Assembly (NCBI GenBank): GCA_041672465.1
Contig: JBAYZO010000005.1
Location: 1-64,000, forward strand
Length of the DNA: 64,000 nt
From: UBA1206 sp041672465
GTDB taxonomy: Bacteria > Bacillota > Clostridia > Oscillospirales > CAG-382
Reading direction: 5' to 3'
This document shows, one piece after another, positions 24,691 to 34,400 of the stretch (position 1 is the stretch's first letter; the number at the start of each line of letters is the position of its first letter). The notes below the pieces were generated by a model, which did no database searches, was not told the DNA's origin, and saw nothing but the letters and a program-made list of their open reading frames with translations. Made by a program: the position numbers and the translations under genes.

Positions 24691-26670
24691 TTAAATATCG
24701 GCCAGCGGCAGATATCTCGCGCCGTGTTTTGTGATAAATTCCTTTCTCTGCGCCACGTTTTCACCGAGAAGGGTGTCAAACATAAGGCGCGAGGCGCGCT
24801 CGTCCTCAAGCGTCACGCGGGTGAGCCGCCTTGTGGCGGGCGACATTGTGGTTTTGCTCATCATTGCCGGGTCGTTTTCGCCAAGCCCCTTTGAGCGCAG
24901 CAATGTGTATTTTTCGCCCTTAAGGCGGTTTATCACGCTTGCTTTTTCTTTTTCGTCATAGGCGAAATAGCTCTCGTTCTTTGTTCTGATCTCATAAAGC
25001 GGGGTTTGCGCGATATAAACAAGCCCCTCGCGGATAAGCGACGGAAGCAGCCTGAAAAGCATGGTGAGGATAAGCGCCCGTATGTGGTAGCCGTCCTCGT
25101 CGGCGTCGGTGCAGATGATGATTTTGCTCCAGCGAAGCGCCGGGCGGTTGTAGGTCTTTGTTACCCTGCCGGCTTTCCCCCCCATTTCAATTCCGCAGCC
25201 GATAACCTTAATGAGGTCGGTTATAATATCATTGGCGAGAATTTTGTCATATGTCGCCTTTAGGCAGTTAAAAGTCTTTCCCCGCACGGGGATAATAGCC
25301 TGAAATTCGGCGCTTCTCGCCAGTTTGCAGCTTGACAGCGCGGAATCGCCCTCGACAATATAAAGCTCGCACTTGTTTTTGTCTTTGAGCCGGCAGTTGA
25401 CAAACTTGTCCACCGTATTGTTAAGGTCAAGCGATGAGGTGAGCTGCTTTTTAACGTTTTTTCTAATGCTTTCGCTCTCCTCGCGGGAACGCTTGTTGAC
25501 CAGCACCTGCGAAGTTATCCTTTCGGCCGACTGAGGGTTTTCCAAAAAGTAAACCTCAAGCGAATGCTTTAAAAATTCCGTCATCGCCTCGGCTATAAAG
25601 GGGTTGTTGACCGCTTTTTTTGTCTGATTTGCGTATGACGCTTGGGTTGAGAAGGTGTTTGACACAAAAACCAAGCAGTCCTCAATGTCCGAAAAAGTAA
25701 TTTTGGTCTCTTTTGCCTTGTATTTTCCGTTTGACCTTAGATATCTGTCGATAACCCCGGTAAACGACGATTTGAGCGATTTTTCCGGCGAGCCGCCGTG
25801 TTCCAAAAACGAGGCGTTGTGATAATACTCAATCATCGGCGTCTCGTTTGAAAAGCAAAAAGCAAAGTTTATCTTAAGCTTGTAGTCTTCTTTGTCCGCC
25901 CTGTCGCGTCCCTCCCGCTCGGCGGAGTAAAAAACCGGCTCCGTCAGGTAGTTTTCCCCCACTGTCTCGCGTATATAGTCCGAAATGCCGTTTGGGTAAA
26001 GGTATTCGGACGAGTCAAAACCGCCGTCCTCGCGCTCGAACAAAAGTTTCAGCACAAGCCCTTCGTTGACCACCGCTTGTTTTTTCAGCGTGGTATGGAA
26101 ATACTCTTTTGATATGTCAACGTCCGTAAAAACCTCAAGGTCGGGTTTCCAAGCCACGACAGTGCCGGTTTTATTTTTAGGGCAGGGTTCGCTTAGAAGT
26201 TCTGTGACCGCTTTCCCTTTGCGGAAAGAAATTGAGTACTTTACCCCTTTTGAATAGGCGGTGACATCCATATATTCGGACGCGTACTGGGTGGCGCAGG
26301 CGCCGAGCCCGTTAAGCCCGAGCGAAAACTCATATGCCCCGCCCGAAGTGTTGTGGTATTTGCCGCCGGCGTAGAGTTCGCAGTAGACGAGTTCCCAGTT
26401 GTAGCGCCCCTCTTTTTCGTTCCAGTCAAGGGGAACCCCCCGGCCGAAATCCTCCACCAAAAGCGATTTATCTCTTTTAACCGTTACGTTTATCTGTTTC
26501 CCGAAGCCCTCTCTGTATTCGTCTATTGAGTTTGACAAAATTTCAAAAAAAGAGTGCTCGCAACCCTCAATTCCGTCCGAGCCGAAAATAACCGCGGGAC
26601 GTTTTCTGACGCGGTCTTCGCCTTTTAAAGAGGATATGCTCTGTTCGTTGTATTCCTGTTTCTTTGCCAC
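24691..26670 (-). CDS. Type II topoisomerase subunit B, ParE-like
   Basis: 659 residues. The GHKL ATPase domain shows NSIDEYREGFGKQINV and VEDFGRGVPLD with GGKYHNTSGGAYEFSLGLNGLGACATQY. The toprim domain has YIVEGDSALSSCKLAR and the DxD metal site ICTDADEDGYHIR. It supplies ATP-driven strand passage to the A subunit gene directly downstream. Translation starts at GTG after GGAGGAAAGA. Some gyrase-type insertions are absent, so the ParE/gyrase choice remains open. Confidence 0.87.
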   Translation of the reverse strand: MAKKQEYNEQSISSLKGEDRVRKRPAVIFGSDGIEGCEHSFFEILSNSIDEYREGFGKQINVTVKRDKSLLVEDFGRGVPLDWNEKEGRYNWELVYCELYAGGKYHNTSGGAYEFSLGLNGLGACATQYASEYMDVTAYSKGVKYSISFRKGKAVTELLSEPCPKNKTGTVVAWKPDLEVFTDVDISKEYFHTTLKKQAVVNEGLVLKLLFEREDGGFDSSEYLYPNGISDYIRETVGENYLTEPVFYSAEREGRDRADKEDYKLKINFAFCFSNETPMIEYYHNASFLEHGGSPEKSLKSSFTGVIDRYLRSNGKYKAKETKITFSDIEDCLVFVSNTFSTQASYANQTKKAVNNPFIAEAMTEFLKHSLEVYFLENPQSAERITSQVLVNKRSREESESIRKNVKKQLTSSLDLNNTVDKFVNCRLKDKNKCELYIVEGDSALSSCKLARSAEFQAIIPVRGKTFNCLKATYDKILANDIITDLIKVIGCGIEMGGKAGRVTKTYNRPALRWSKIIICTDADEDGYHIRALILTMLFRLLPSLIREGLVYIAQTPLYEIRTKNESYFAYDEKEKASVINRLKGEKYTLLRSKGLGENDPAMMSKTTMSPATRRLTRVTLEDERASRLMFDTLLGENVAQRKEFITKHGARYLPLADI

Positions 26671-26708
26671 TCTTTCCTCCGTAATTTCTTTTGATTTGCC
26701 GATTTGCT

Positions 26709-27707
26709 TTATTTGTAAAACCCAACTTTTTTAAACACCTTATCGACAGTTCTGACGGCGATTTCCGAGGCGGCCTCCCTCCCCCGCTTTAACACCCCGT
26801 CGAGATAAGCCTTGTCATTCATAAGTTTCAGGGCCTTTTCGCGAATTGGGCGGAGGGTCTCAATCACCGCTTCCCCCACGCTCAGCTTAAACTCGCCGTA
26901 CCCCTTGCCGGAAAATTCCGATTCAATTTCGTCAAAGCTCTTCCCCGCGCAGGACGAATAAATTGTCATAAGGTTTGAAATGCCTTTTTTGTTTTGGGCG
27001 TCGTAATACACGCCCGAGCCGCTGTCGGTGACCGCTTTTTTAAATTTAGAAGCAATAATGTCGGGCGAGTCAAGGAGCTGAACGCTCCCCGCGCTGTCCT
27101 CCGATTTGCTCATCTTGTTAAGGGGGTTGGCAAGGCTCATTATCCTTGCCCCCACTTTTGGGATAAAAGGTTCGGGGATGGTGAAAACCTCGCCGTAAAG
27201 CGAATTAAAGCGGGAAGCTATATCCCGGCAGATTTCCACATGCTGTTTTTGGTCGCCGCCGACGGGAACGAGATCGGCGTTATATATAAGGATATCTGCC
27301 GCCATAAGCACCGGGTAAGTGTAAAGCCCGGCGTTGAGGTTTTCTTCTTTCTTGGCGGCTTTGTCTTTAAACTGGGTCATTCTGCTGAGCTCACCCATCA
27401 TGGTATAGCAGTTCAGCACCCAGCAGAGCTGCGCGTGGGAAGGCACCTGACTTTGAAGAAACAAAATGTTTTTTTCCGGGTCAAGCCCGCAGGCGATATA
27501 TAAAGCGAGCTGTTCGGTTGTGCGTCGTCTGAGACACGCCGGGTCGTGCCTTATGGTTATCGAGTGAAGGTCGGCGAGCATATAAAGGCAGTCGTATTCC
27601 CCGCTGAGCTCCACCCAGTTTTTAACCGCCCCGATATACGAGCCGAGCGTCAGCTCCCCCGTGGGCTTTATCCCCGAAAGGATACGGGGTTTTGAGTTTT
27701 TTGACAT
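26709..27707 (-). CDS. trpS: Tryptophanyl-tRNA synthetase
   Basis: 332 residues, normal for bacterial TrpRS. It charges tRNA-Trp. The class I HIGH equivalent is TLGSYIGAV near residue 20, and the KMSKS loop is intact (KMSKSEDSAGS). GIKPTGELTLG at the start and DLHSIT match the family. No T-box leader is visible upstream. It opens a nearly gapless minus-strand run reaching to 13 kb, with 38 bases to the topoisomerase B gene. Confidence 0.96.
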   Translation of the reverse strand: MSKNSKPRILSGIKPTGELTLGSYIGAVKNWVELSGEYDCLYMLADLHSITIRHDPACLRRRTTEQLALYIACGLDPEKNILFLQSQVPSHAQLCWVLNCYTMMGELSRMTQFKDKAAKKEENLNAGLYTYPVLMAADILIYNADLVPVGGDQKQHVEICRDIASRFNSLYGEVFTIPEPFIPKVGARIMSLANPLNKMSKSEDSAGSVQLLDSPDIIASKFKKAVTDSGSGVYYDAQNKKGISNLMTIYSSCAGKSFDEIESEFSGKGYGEFKLSVGEAVIETLRPIREKALKLMNDKAYLDGVLKRGREAASEIAVRTVDKVFKKVGFYK

Positions 27708-27796
27708 AACACCACCAAAAATAATAATTAAAAAGTTATAAATAAGCGACTTAAATAAACACAGGCTTTGTCTTTATACAAAATGTTGTGTTTTTA

Positions 27797-27824
27797 AGTA
27801 TATATACGCTTATAGTTATTGTAA
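27797..27824 (-). promoter_or_regulatory. Candidate promoter of trpS run
   Basis: TTACAA (27824-27819) and TATACT (27802-27797) on the minus strand with a 16-base spacer, about 90 bases before trpS. Confidence 0.4.
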
Positions 27825-27866
27825 CATACATTTTCCTGTTTTTCAATAAAAATTTCGGTAAAAGGA

Positions 27867-27895
27867 TTTACAATTTATTTTTTATGGATTATAAT
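27867..27895 (+). promoter_or_regulatory. SigmaA promoter of pduL
   Basis: TTTACA at 27867-27872 and a perfect TATAAT at 27890-27895 with a 17-base spacer, 44 bases before the pduL start. Confidence 0.7.
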
Positions 27896-27938
27896 GATAT
27901 GTCATAAAAAAGCACTAAACTAAGAAAGGAATATAAAC

Positions 27939-28511
27939 ATGTCAAAAATCCTCGTGGAGACCTCCGCGCGGCACGTTCACGTCACTCGCGAAACTCTTGA
28001 TTTACTGTTTGGCAAAGGCTACGCTTTATGTGAGAAAAAAAGGCTTTTGCAGCCCGGTCAATTCGCGTCAGAAGAAAAGGTTGATGTAGTGGGTCCGAAA
28101 GGAACCATAAAAGGAGTAACTATCATAGGCCCGGAAAGAACAGCAAACCAAGTTGAGGTCTCGCTCACGGACGCCAGAGTTTTGGGCGTCACCCCCCCGG
28201 TGCGGGAATCCGGCGACACAAAGGGGTCTTCCCCGATAAAGCTTGTCGGCCCGTACGGCGAGGCGGACCTTCCCGAAGGCTGTATCGCGGCGAAGAGGCA
28301 TATTCACCTAAGCCCCGCCGACGCCGAAAAATTTGGTCTTAAATGCGGGCAGATTGTCTCGGTAAAGATTTCCGAAACCCCGCGCCCCCTTATCTTTTGC
28401 GACGTGGTGGTGAGAATGGACGAAAACTTCGCCCCCGCGATGCATATAGACACCGACGAGTCAAACGCCGCCTACGCGCACGGCAAAGTATATGGTGAGA
28501 TAATCGTCTGA
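27939..28511 (+). CDS. pduL: Phosphate propanoyltransferase / phosphotransacetylase, PduL type
   Basis: 190 residues, made of two PduL beta-barrel repeats. The zinc-binding histidine clusters are SARHVHVT near residue 12 and AAKRHIHLSPADA near 118, with MHIDTDESNAA near the end. PduL converts acyl-CoA and phosphate to acyl phosphate, allowing ATP gain through acetate or propionate kinase. There are no microcompartment shell genes or N-terminal encapsulation peptide here, so it probably acts freely in the cytosol in acetate formation, replacing Pta. An AAAGGAA site precedes the ATG. Confidence 0.92.
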   Translation: MSKILVETSARHVHVTRETLDLLFGKGYALCEKKRLLQPGQFASEEKVDVVGPKGTIKGVTIIGPERTANQVEVSLTDARVLGVTPPVRESGDTKGSSPIKLVGPYGEADLPEGCIAAKRHIHLSPADAEKFGLKCGQIVSVKISETPRPLIFCDVVVRMDENFAPAMHIDTDESNAAYAHGKVYGEIIV

Positions 28512-28741
28512 TTAACCTCCCGCTTTGCGGGGTTCGCGGGCATAAAAACTGTTTTGGTAAACAAAAACAATATTTACTGTATGCAAACACATATATTAAT
28601 ATATAATTATAACTCAAACGGCGTGCGCTGACCCGCGCGCTTAGTTTTGTTTTTATTTTTGTTTTTTCGGTAAACCAAAACTTTTCCCGGTTTTTATTAT
28701 TTTAAACTAAAACATTAAAACATAATCGAAAGGAGCAAACT

Positions 28742-29437
28742 ATGTCCGATTTTTCAAAGGAAGTCGAACAAATGTGTTGTGTACGACAAGGCCCGAACCA
28801 CGGCCCCTCGCCGCTGCCGGAGGAGGGAAAATGGGTTAAGGCAAGGCAGATTTCCGATATTTCCGCCTATACAAACGGGGTGGGGCGCTGCGCGCCTCAG
28901 CAGGGCGCCTGCAAGCTTTCCCTCAACGTAAAAAACGGGATAATAGAAGAAGCGCTTGTCGAAACCATCGGCTGTTCGGGCATGACCCACTCGGCGGCAA
29001 TGGCGGCCGAAATTCTCCCGGGGAAGACAATTCTTGAGGCGCTCAACACCGATTTGGTGTGCGACGCCATTAACACCGCGATGAGGGAAACGTTTCTTCA
29101 AATCGCCTACGGGCGCTCTCAGTCGGCGTTTTCGGAGGGCGGCCTTGTCATCGGCACCGGAATTGAAGACCTCGGAAAAGGCCAGCGCTCAATGGTCGGC
29201 ACCATGTACGGCACAAAGGCAAAGGGGGTAAGGTACCTTGAGATGACCGAGGGTTTCTGCACCAAAATGGCGCTTAACGAAGACGGTCAGGTTATAGGCT
29301 ACGAATATGTGTCGCTCGGGAAGATGACGGACCTTATTAAAAAAGGCGTTGAGCCAAACGAAGCCTACGAAAAGTCCAAAGGCACTTACGGCTGCTTTTC
29401 CGACGGCGTAAAATTCATAGACCCGAGAACGGAATAA
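28742..29437 (+). CDS. NifU/IscU-like Fe-S scaffold domain protein
   Basis: 231 residues. Conserved cysteines fall in GRCAPQQGACKLSLNV (about 50) and ETIGCSGMTHSAAMAAEIL (about 80), and a final cysteine lies near TYGCFSDG at the end. The second block is the region typical of the NifU N-terminal / IscU scaffold fold. A protein of this kind regularly precedes the GGGtGRT protein in anaerobes, and here the two are 20 bases apart. A role in cluster assembly for the partner is inferred; no IscS desulfurase is nearby. An AAAGGAG site precedes the ATG. Confidence 0.78.
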   Translation: MSDFSKEVEQMCCVRQGPNHGPSPLPEEGKWVKARQISDISAYTNGVGRCAPQQGACKLSLNVKNGIIEEALVETIGCSGMTHSAAMAAEILPGKTILEALNTDLVCDAINTAMRETFLQIAYGRSQSAFSEGGLVIGTGIEDLGKGQRSMVGTMYGTKAKGVRYLEMTEGFCTKMALNEDGQVIGYEYVSLGKMTDLIKKGVEPNEAYEKSKGTYGCFSDGVKFIDPRTE

Positions 29438-29457
29438 CAGGAAAGGACAGTCATAAC

Positions 29458-30456
29458 ATGGCAAAATTTGAAGGATACGAAAGACGCGAGTCAAAAATAT
29501 TGGGTACTCTCAAAGAATACGGCATTATGTCAATCGATGAGTGCAAACAAATTACCCAAAGCATAGGCGTGGACATCGATTCCATCGTCCGCTCAACCCA
29601 GCCGATTTGTTTTGAGAACGCCGTTTGGGCGTACACGGCGGGCGCCGCTATCGCAATAAAATCCGGCGACAAAAAAGCCGCCGCCATCGCCGCCTCGATC
29701 GGCTTGGGACTTCAGGCGTTCTGCATACCCGGCTCGGTAGCCGAAAACCGCAAGGTCGGCTTAGGGCACGGAAACCTCGGGAAAATGCTTTTGTCGGACG
29801 AAACCGAATGCTTTTGCTTTCTCGCGGGGCACGAATCGTTCGCGGCGGCCGAGGGGGCGATAAAAATAGCGCTCAACGCCAACAAAGTCAGAAAAACCCC
29901 GCTGCGGGTGATTTTAAACGGGCTCGGCAAGGACGCGGCGTTTATCATAGCAAGGATAAACGGCTTTACATATGTCAAAACAGAGTTTGACAACAACGCC
30001 GAAACCATTGAAGTGGTGTCGAGAACTTCGTTTTCAAAAGGCGAGAGAGCGGCCATAAACTGCTACGGCGCGGACAACGTGCCGGAGGGAGTGGCTATTA
30101 TGAAGCTTGAAAAGGTAAGCGTATCTATAACCGGCAACTCCACAAACCCCACAAGGTTCCAGCACCCCGTCGCGGGGGTCTACAAGAAATGGTGCGTGGA
30201 AAACGGCGTCAACTTTTTCTCGGTGGCGTCGGGCGGCGGGACAGGCCGAACGCTCCACCCCGACAACATGGCGGCGGGCCCGGCGTCGTACGGAATGACG
30301 GACACAATGGGAAGAATGCACTCGGACGCTCAGTTCGCGGGCTCGTCTTCGGTTCCCGCCCATGTGGAAATGATGGGGCTTATCGGAATGGGGAACAACC
30401 CCATGGTCGGGGCGACCGTCGCGGTCGCCGTGGCGCTTGAAGTAGCTTTGAGATAG
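29458..30456 (+). CDS. GGGtGRT family protein
   Basis: 332 residues that carry the family-defining GGGTGRT motif near residue 261 (SVASGGGTGRTLHPDNM). Other conserved-looking blocks are EYGIMSIDECK at the start, HGNLGKMLLSDETECFCFLAGHESFAAAEGAI and the C-terminal EMMGLIGMGNNPMVGATVAVAVALE. The family is known from anaerobes, but its function is not established. It forms a two-gene transcript with the NifU-like protein, ended by a strong terminator ten bases past the stop. Confidence 0.9.
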   Translation: MAKFEGYERRESKILGTLKEYGIMSIDECKQITQSIGVDIDSIVRSTQPICFENAVWAYTAGAAIAIKSGDKKAAAIAASIGLGLQAFCIPGSVAENRKVGLGHGNLGKMLLSDETECFCFLAGHESFAAAEGAIKIALNANKVRKTPLRVILNGLGKDAAFIIARINGFTYVKTEFDNNAETIEVVSRTSFSKGERAAINCYGADNVPEGVAIMKLEKVSVSITGNSTNPTRFQHPVAGVYKKWCVENGVNFFSVASGGGTGRTLHPDNMAAGPASYGMTDTMGRMHSDAQFAGSSSVPAHVEMMGLIGMGNNPMVGATVAVAVALEVALR

Positions 30457-30465
30457 TAAACGTTT

Positions 30466-30502
30466 AAACCGGGGTCATTTTAAAAACTGACCCCGGTTTT
30501 TA
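30466..30502 (+). terminator. Intrinsic terminator after GGGtGRT gene
   Basis: AAACCGGGGTCA (30466-30477) pairs perfectly with 30488-30499 as a 12-bp stem with a 10-base loop, followed by a short T-tract. Confidence 0.85.
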
Positions 30503-30521
30503 GAACGCGGGAGGGTTTGTT

Positions 30522-31361
30522 ATGGCGGCGGCAATTAAAAGAAAGGCCGGGCTTTCGATAGGCGGAGATTTATCGCGGGAAAACCTCAAAAAACTGAAAA
30601 GCGCCGGGTTCGGGGCGGTCGAGGTTAAGTTTATCGATGAGGACAGGGATAAAATAAACTGGAAATCGCTTTCCTCAGGTGCGAGAGAGGCGGGGATTCT
30701 TCTCTGGTCGTTTCACCTTCCCTTTTTGCCCTTTTCAAGGCTTGACATTTCGTCGCTTGACGGGGATATCAGAAAAAACACGCTTTGCTTTCTCGGCGAG
30801 CTTATAAAGCGCGCGGGGGACGCGGGGATAAAAAACATGGTCATTCACCCCAGCGGAGAGCCTATCCCTGACAACGACCGGGGTGAAAAACTTAAGTTCG
30901 CCAAAGAGACGTTGTTCACCCTTGCCGGGGAAGCAAGCGGGGCGGGAGGAGTGTTGTGCGTTGAAAACCTGCCCAGAACCTGCCTTGGGAAAAACATAGA
31001 GGAAATTTTAGACCTTGTCTCCGTAACCGACAAGCTCAGGGTTTGCTTTGACACAAATCATTTGCTTGGGGAGGGTAATACAATCCAAAGTTTTCTGCCG
31101 CGAGTTTCGGATAAACTTCAAACGATTCATGTCTCCGACTATGACTTTATTAACGAGCGCCACTGGCTGCCGGGCGAGGGAAAAATCGACTGGGCGGGCT
31201 TTATGGATATGCTTGACGAGGTTCGCTATTCCAACCCGTTTATCTATGAAGTGGGGTATGAGAGCCTAACAAGAAACAGACCCCGCCCCCTTGAGAACGC
31301 CGACTTTATAAAAAACTTCGCCGAGCTTTGCCAAAGGGTAAAACCGAGTGTAATCGAATAG
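30522..31361 (+). CDS. Sugar phosphate isomerase/epimerase-like TIM barrel protein
   Basis: 279 residues, with the xylose-isomerase-like TIM barrel (AP endonuclease 2 superfamily) pattern. Metal-ligand type blocks are VIHPSGEP (His), GGVLCVENLP (Glu), VCFDTNHLL (Asp/His), TIHVSDYD (His) and WLPGEGKIDW (Glu). The family isomerises or epimerises sugars using a divalent metal. The substrate cannot be told. GGGAGGG precedes the ATG, and strong terminators on both sides make it a single-gene unit. Confidence 0.8.
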   Translation: MAAAIKRKAGLSIGGDLSRENLKKLKSAGFGAVEVKFIDEDRDKINWKSLSSGAREAGILLWSFHLPFLPFSRLDISSLDGDIRKNTLCFLGELIKRAGDAGIKNMVIHPSGEPIPDNDRGEKLKFAKETLFTLAGEASGAGGVLCVENLPRTCLGKNIEEILDLVSVTDKLRVCFDTNHLLGEGNTIQSFLPRVSDKLQTIHVSDYDFINERHWLPGEGKIDWAGFMDMLDEVRYSNPFIYEVGYESLTRNRPRPLENADFIKNFAELCQRVKPSVIE

Positions 31362-31387
31362 CCTTTATAACCAACCCTTGTTAAAAA

Positions 31388-31412
31388 CCGCCCCTTTTGG
31401 GGCGGCTTTTTT
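31388..31412. terminator. Bidirectional terminator
   Basis: CCGCCCC (31388-31394) and GGGGCGG (31399-31405) form a 7-bp stem with TTTT loop, followed by CTTTTTTT on the plus strand and TTTTT on the minus strand. It serves the TIM barrel gene and the convergent DUF4434 gene. Confidence 0.9.
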
Positions 31413-31423
31413 TGAGCCTCATT

Positions 31424-34400
31424 TTAAAAGCTGTATAAAGCGGGGGTTACAATAGATTGGTCAAGCGTGCCATCGGTGGACGCCCAGTCGGGGCCGGCGC
31501 CGTCAATATAATGCACCTTTACCCCAATGGCGGTTTGGTCGCCGTGCTCCGGCGGGGTTCTTCCCAAGTTTGACCAAGGCATGGCGACAATAAACACCCC
31601 GTCTTTTTCGGTAAACGTAAAGTTTTTAATAAGCACGGCGGGGGACGCCGAGCCGCCGGCTGTCCAGCCTTTTTCGGTGCGGTGGATATAATAGCGAAGT
31701 CCGTGGTCGTTGTCAAGCACGGAGGGCGCCGTCTTCCCCGTGGTCACCATCCAAATTTGAAGAAGGTCGTCTTTTCCCTCCCACCACACTCCTTTGCCGT
31801 AGTTCGCGGTGGCGTCGTTTGTCCTGACGCAGACATAAAAGTTTTCGCTGTCATACGAATACGCGAAGAATAAGTCCGCGGCGGCGTTGTTTTTCTTAAA
31901 AGGCTGCCAGTTAAGCGCGTCAAGGTTTTCAGCCGATGGCGTTATGACGGTCAGCACCCCTTCGTTATAAACTTTGTCATATTTTTCGGGTTTTGTGACC
32001 TCGACAAGCCCCGATAAGTCAACCTTTTTGCCGTCGTCGGTTTGAACTTCCGGCCCGTCCGCCTTGCTCCCCGCCCCGTCAAGGGCGCGGAAAGAAGCGT
32101 AATACTTAACATAGTCCCGCATTATAAGGCGCTTGTAATAGTTTTGGACATTGTTAAAAGCGGCATAGGGGAAGGTTGTGAAGTAATGCGGGATATCAAA
32201 CACAATTATGCTCCCCGAAAGATAGGCTTCTATCCCAAGGGATTTGACAATCTCGTCATACCGCTTTGTGGTGTAAATCTGCTCAAAAATCTCCATATCG
32301 TGCCAGAACTCCGCGCCCGCTCTCCGGACTGCTTTCGCCCATTCGGAAACAAAAGACTCATATGAGTCAAACACGCCGTCTTCAACATAAAGCGTGCCGA
32401 GCCTGCCGAGACAGTCCTGCGCGGCGACGATATCCGCCACCGGTCTTCCCCCCTCTTTGTCGGGCGCGATAAGCCGGTACAGGTTGTCAGCCCCCACGTC
32501 CGGCCTGCCGCTCTGCCAAATGGCGGGGGCGATCATAACTTTTGCTTCCGGGGAAATTTCGCGGATAAGGTCGGACTGGTTTTTATAGACATATCTTCCC
32601 GCGTCGACCCCTCCCGTGAGGTTAAGCCAATAGTCGCACTCCTCGTCGGAGAGATAATAGCCCTCAAACGATTCATGGGTGTGATACATATCATAAATAT
32701 CCCGAATAAGCAAAAACGAGTCGGCGACAATGTCTTTATAAGACTCCATGTTTGCTATCGGCGAGGAAAAATCGCTGTCGTGAATAGTCCCGAGATACAC
32801 CTTCATTCCAAGCTTATCGGCCGCCGAAAGTATAGACTCATAAAGGTCTTCTACGCCGTATGGCGAATATTTGTACCCCGCGCCGGTGATTCTCCTCCCG
32901 TTGACGGAAGTGGTTTGGGAAGAATAATTAGCGCTGTACTGCATTACGACATATTCCATTCCCAAGTCTTTCATTCCCTTAAGCTGGAGATACCACGAAT
33001 AGTCGCTGTTGTTTGCGGAGGCGTTACTCCCCGCGCCGCTTGTCTGAAGCTGGAAAAACCCGCCCCTGACAAGGGGGAGCTGGGGCTGGGCGGCGTATAC
33101 CGAAACTTCGGCAAACTTAGGCGCTTTTTGGGCGTTATAAGTAATTTTGACTTTTTGCGCTTTGGTTTCCTCAAAATATAAATAAATATATGTGTTTTTA
33201 CCGGCTTTGACTTTGTAGGTTGTAAAAGCGGTTTCCGCCCCGTCTAAAAACAACTTTATTTCCCCGTCTTCCGACCCCTCGACCGCTATCATCGCGCCGC
33301 ATATGTCGTCATAGCTCTTGCTCAGCGATAAAGTTATTTCGTTTTCGCCCGAAACCCCCGATACGCTGACAGCAGCTTTAAGGTCGGTAAAGGCGGCAGA
33401 CTCTTTGCCGTTAAGTTCCGCTTTTACAAAAGCGGCGGCATTGGTGTTGGAAAGCTGATTTTTGCGGTTTATAAAGCCGTAATCGGGTTCCGGCACGGGA
33501 CTTTCCGAGCCGTAAATATAAACCTCATCAAGTAAAACAAGGGTTTGAGTGTAGGTAAAAATCTTAATATACCTCGCCCTTACGGTAAACGGGCGGGTGA
33601 CGATATATTTTGACGAGGAATTTCCCCGCGCGCCGCTTTGCGAAGCGAGAAAAGACTGGCCGAGGTCTTCCCAGACAACGCCGTCCTCGGAATACCGCGC
33701 GTTTATCCTGTCCGGGAAGTTGCCCGACGAGTTTTGCGGGGTATAAATACCAAAGATAACCTCGGAAACGTTCTTTTCTTCTCCTAAGTCAAGAGTTATT
33801 ACGCTCCCGGTTTTCCCCGTAAGGTCGTCTTTCGCCGAAGAGGTAAACCCCAAAACCGCCTGATCTCCCGATAAAATACAAGTGTCGCCGTCGGTCAGCT
33901 TGTTCCCGGTCTCGGGGTATTTGTCGCTTATCTTGCCGTCGATTGTATATTCCGCCGATAAAGAAAGCAGTTTTCTTTTATGCTCGCTTGAACCGAAGAT
34001 TTTTATCTCGCTTACGCTTATTGTCTGTGTCGGGGTTATCGGGAGCACAAACATAACCGATTTCGCCGTTATCTCAAGGGTATCTTTAAGCAGGCCGCCC
34101 TCGTAAACGCCGAACTCCCCGGCGTAAAACGAGAAGTTATACCCGTCAGTGGAATAGAAAACCTCCGCTTTCTCTCCCGAATAGTCTTTTAGCGCCAGCT
34201 CAAAGTCCGTGATGTTTGATATGAATCCCAAATCGACGGTAATTGCCGCCGTGTCGTTTTTCAGGGTAATGGCCCGGCTTTGGCCGCTCCAGTCGGTGAC
34301 TTGCAGGGTGTACCCGGATCCCTTGTCAAGACTTGTCGAAAGGCTCGCGTAGGTTTTTTCGCGGCCGTCGGTAAGTATGGTGAGCGAGTCGTCGCCGACG

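Noticed and set aside
27708..27938. T-box riboswitch before trpS
   Set aside because: No T-box core sequence (TGGnACCGCG-type) or specifier stem can be found in the minus-strand leader.
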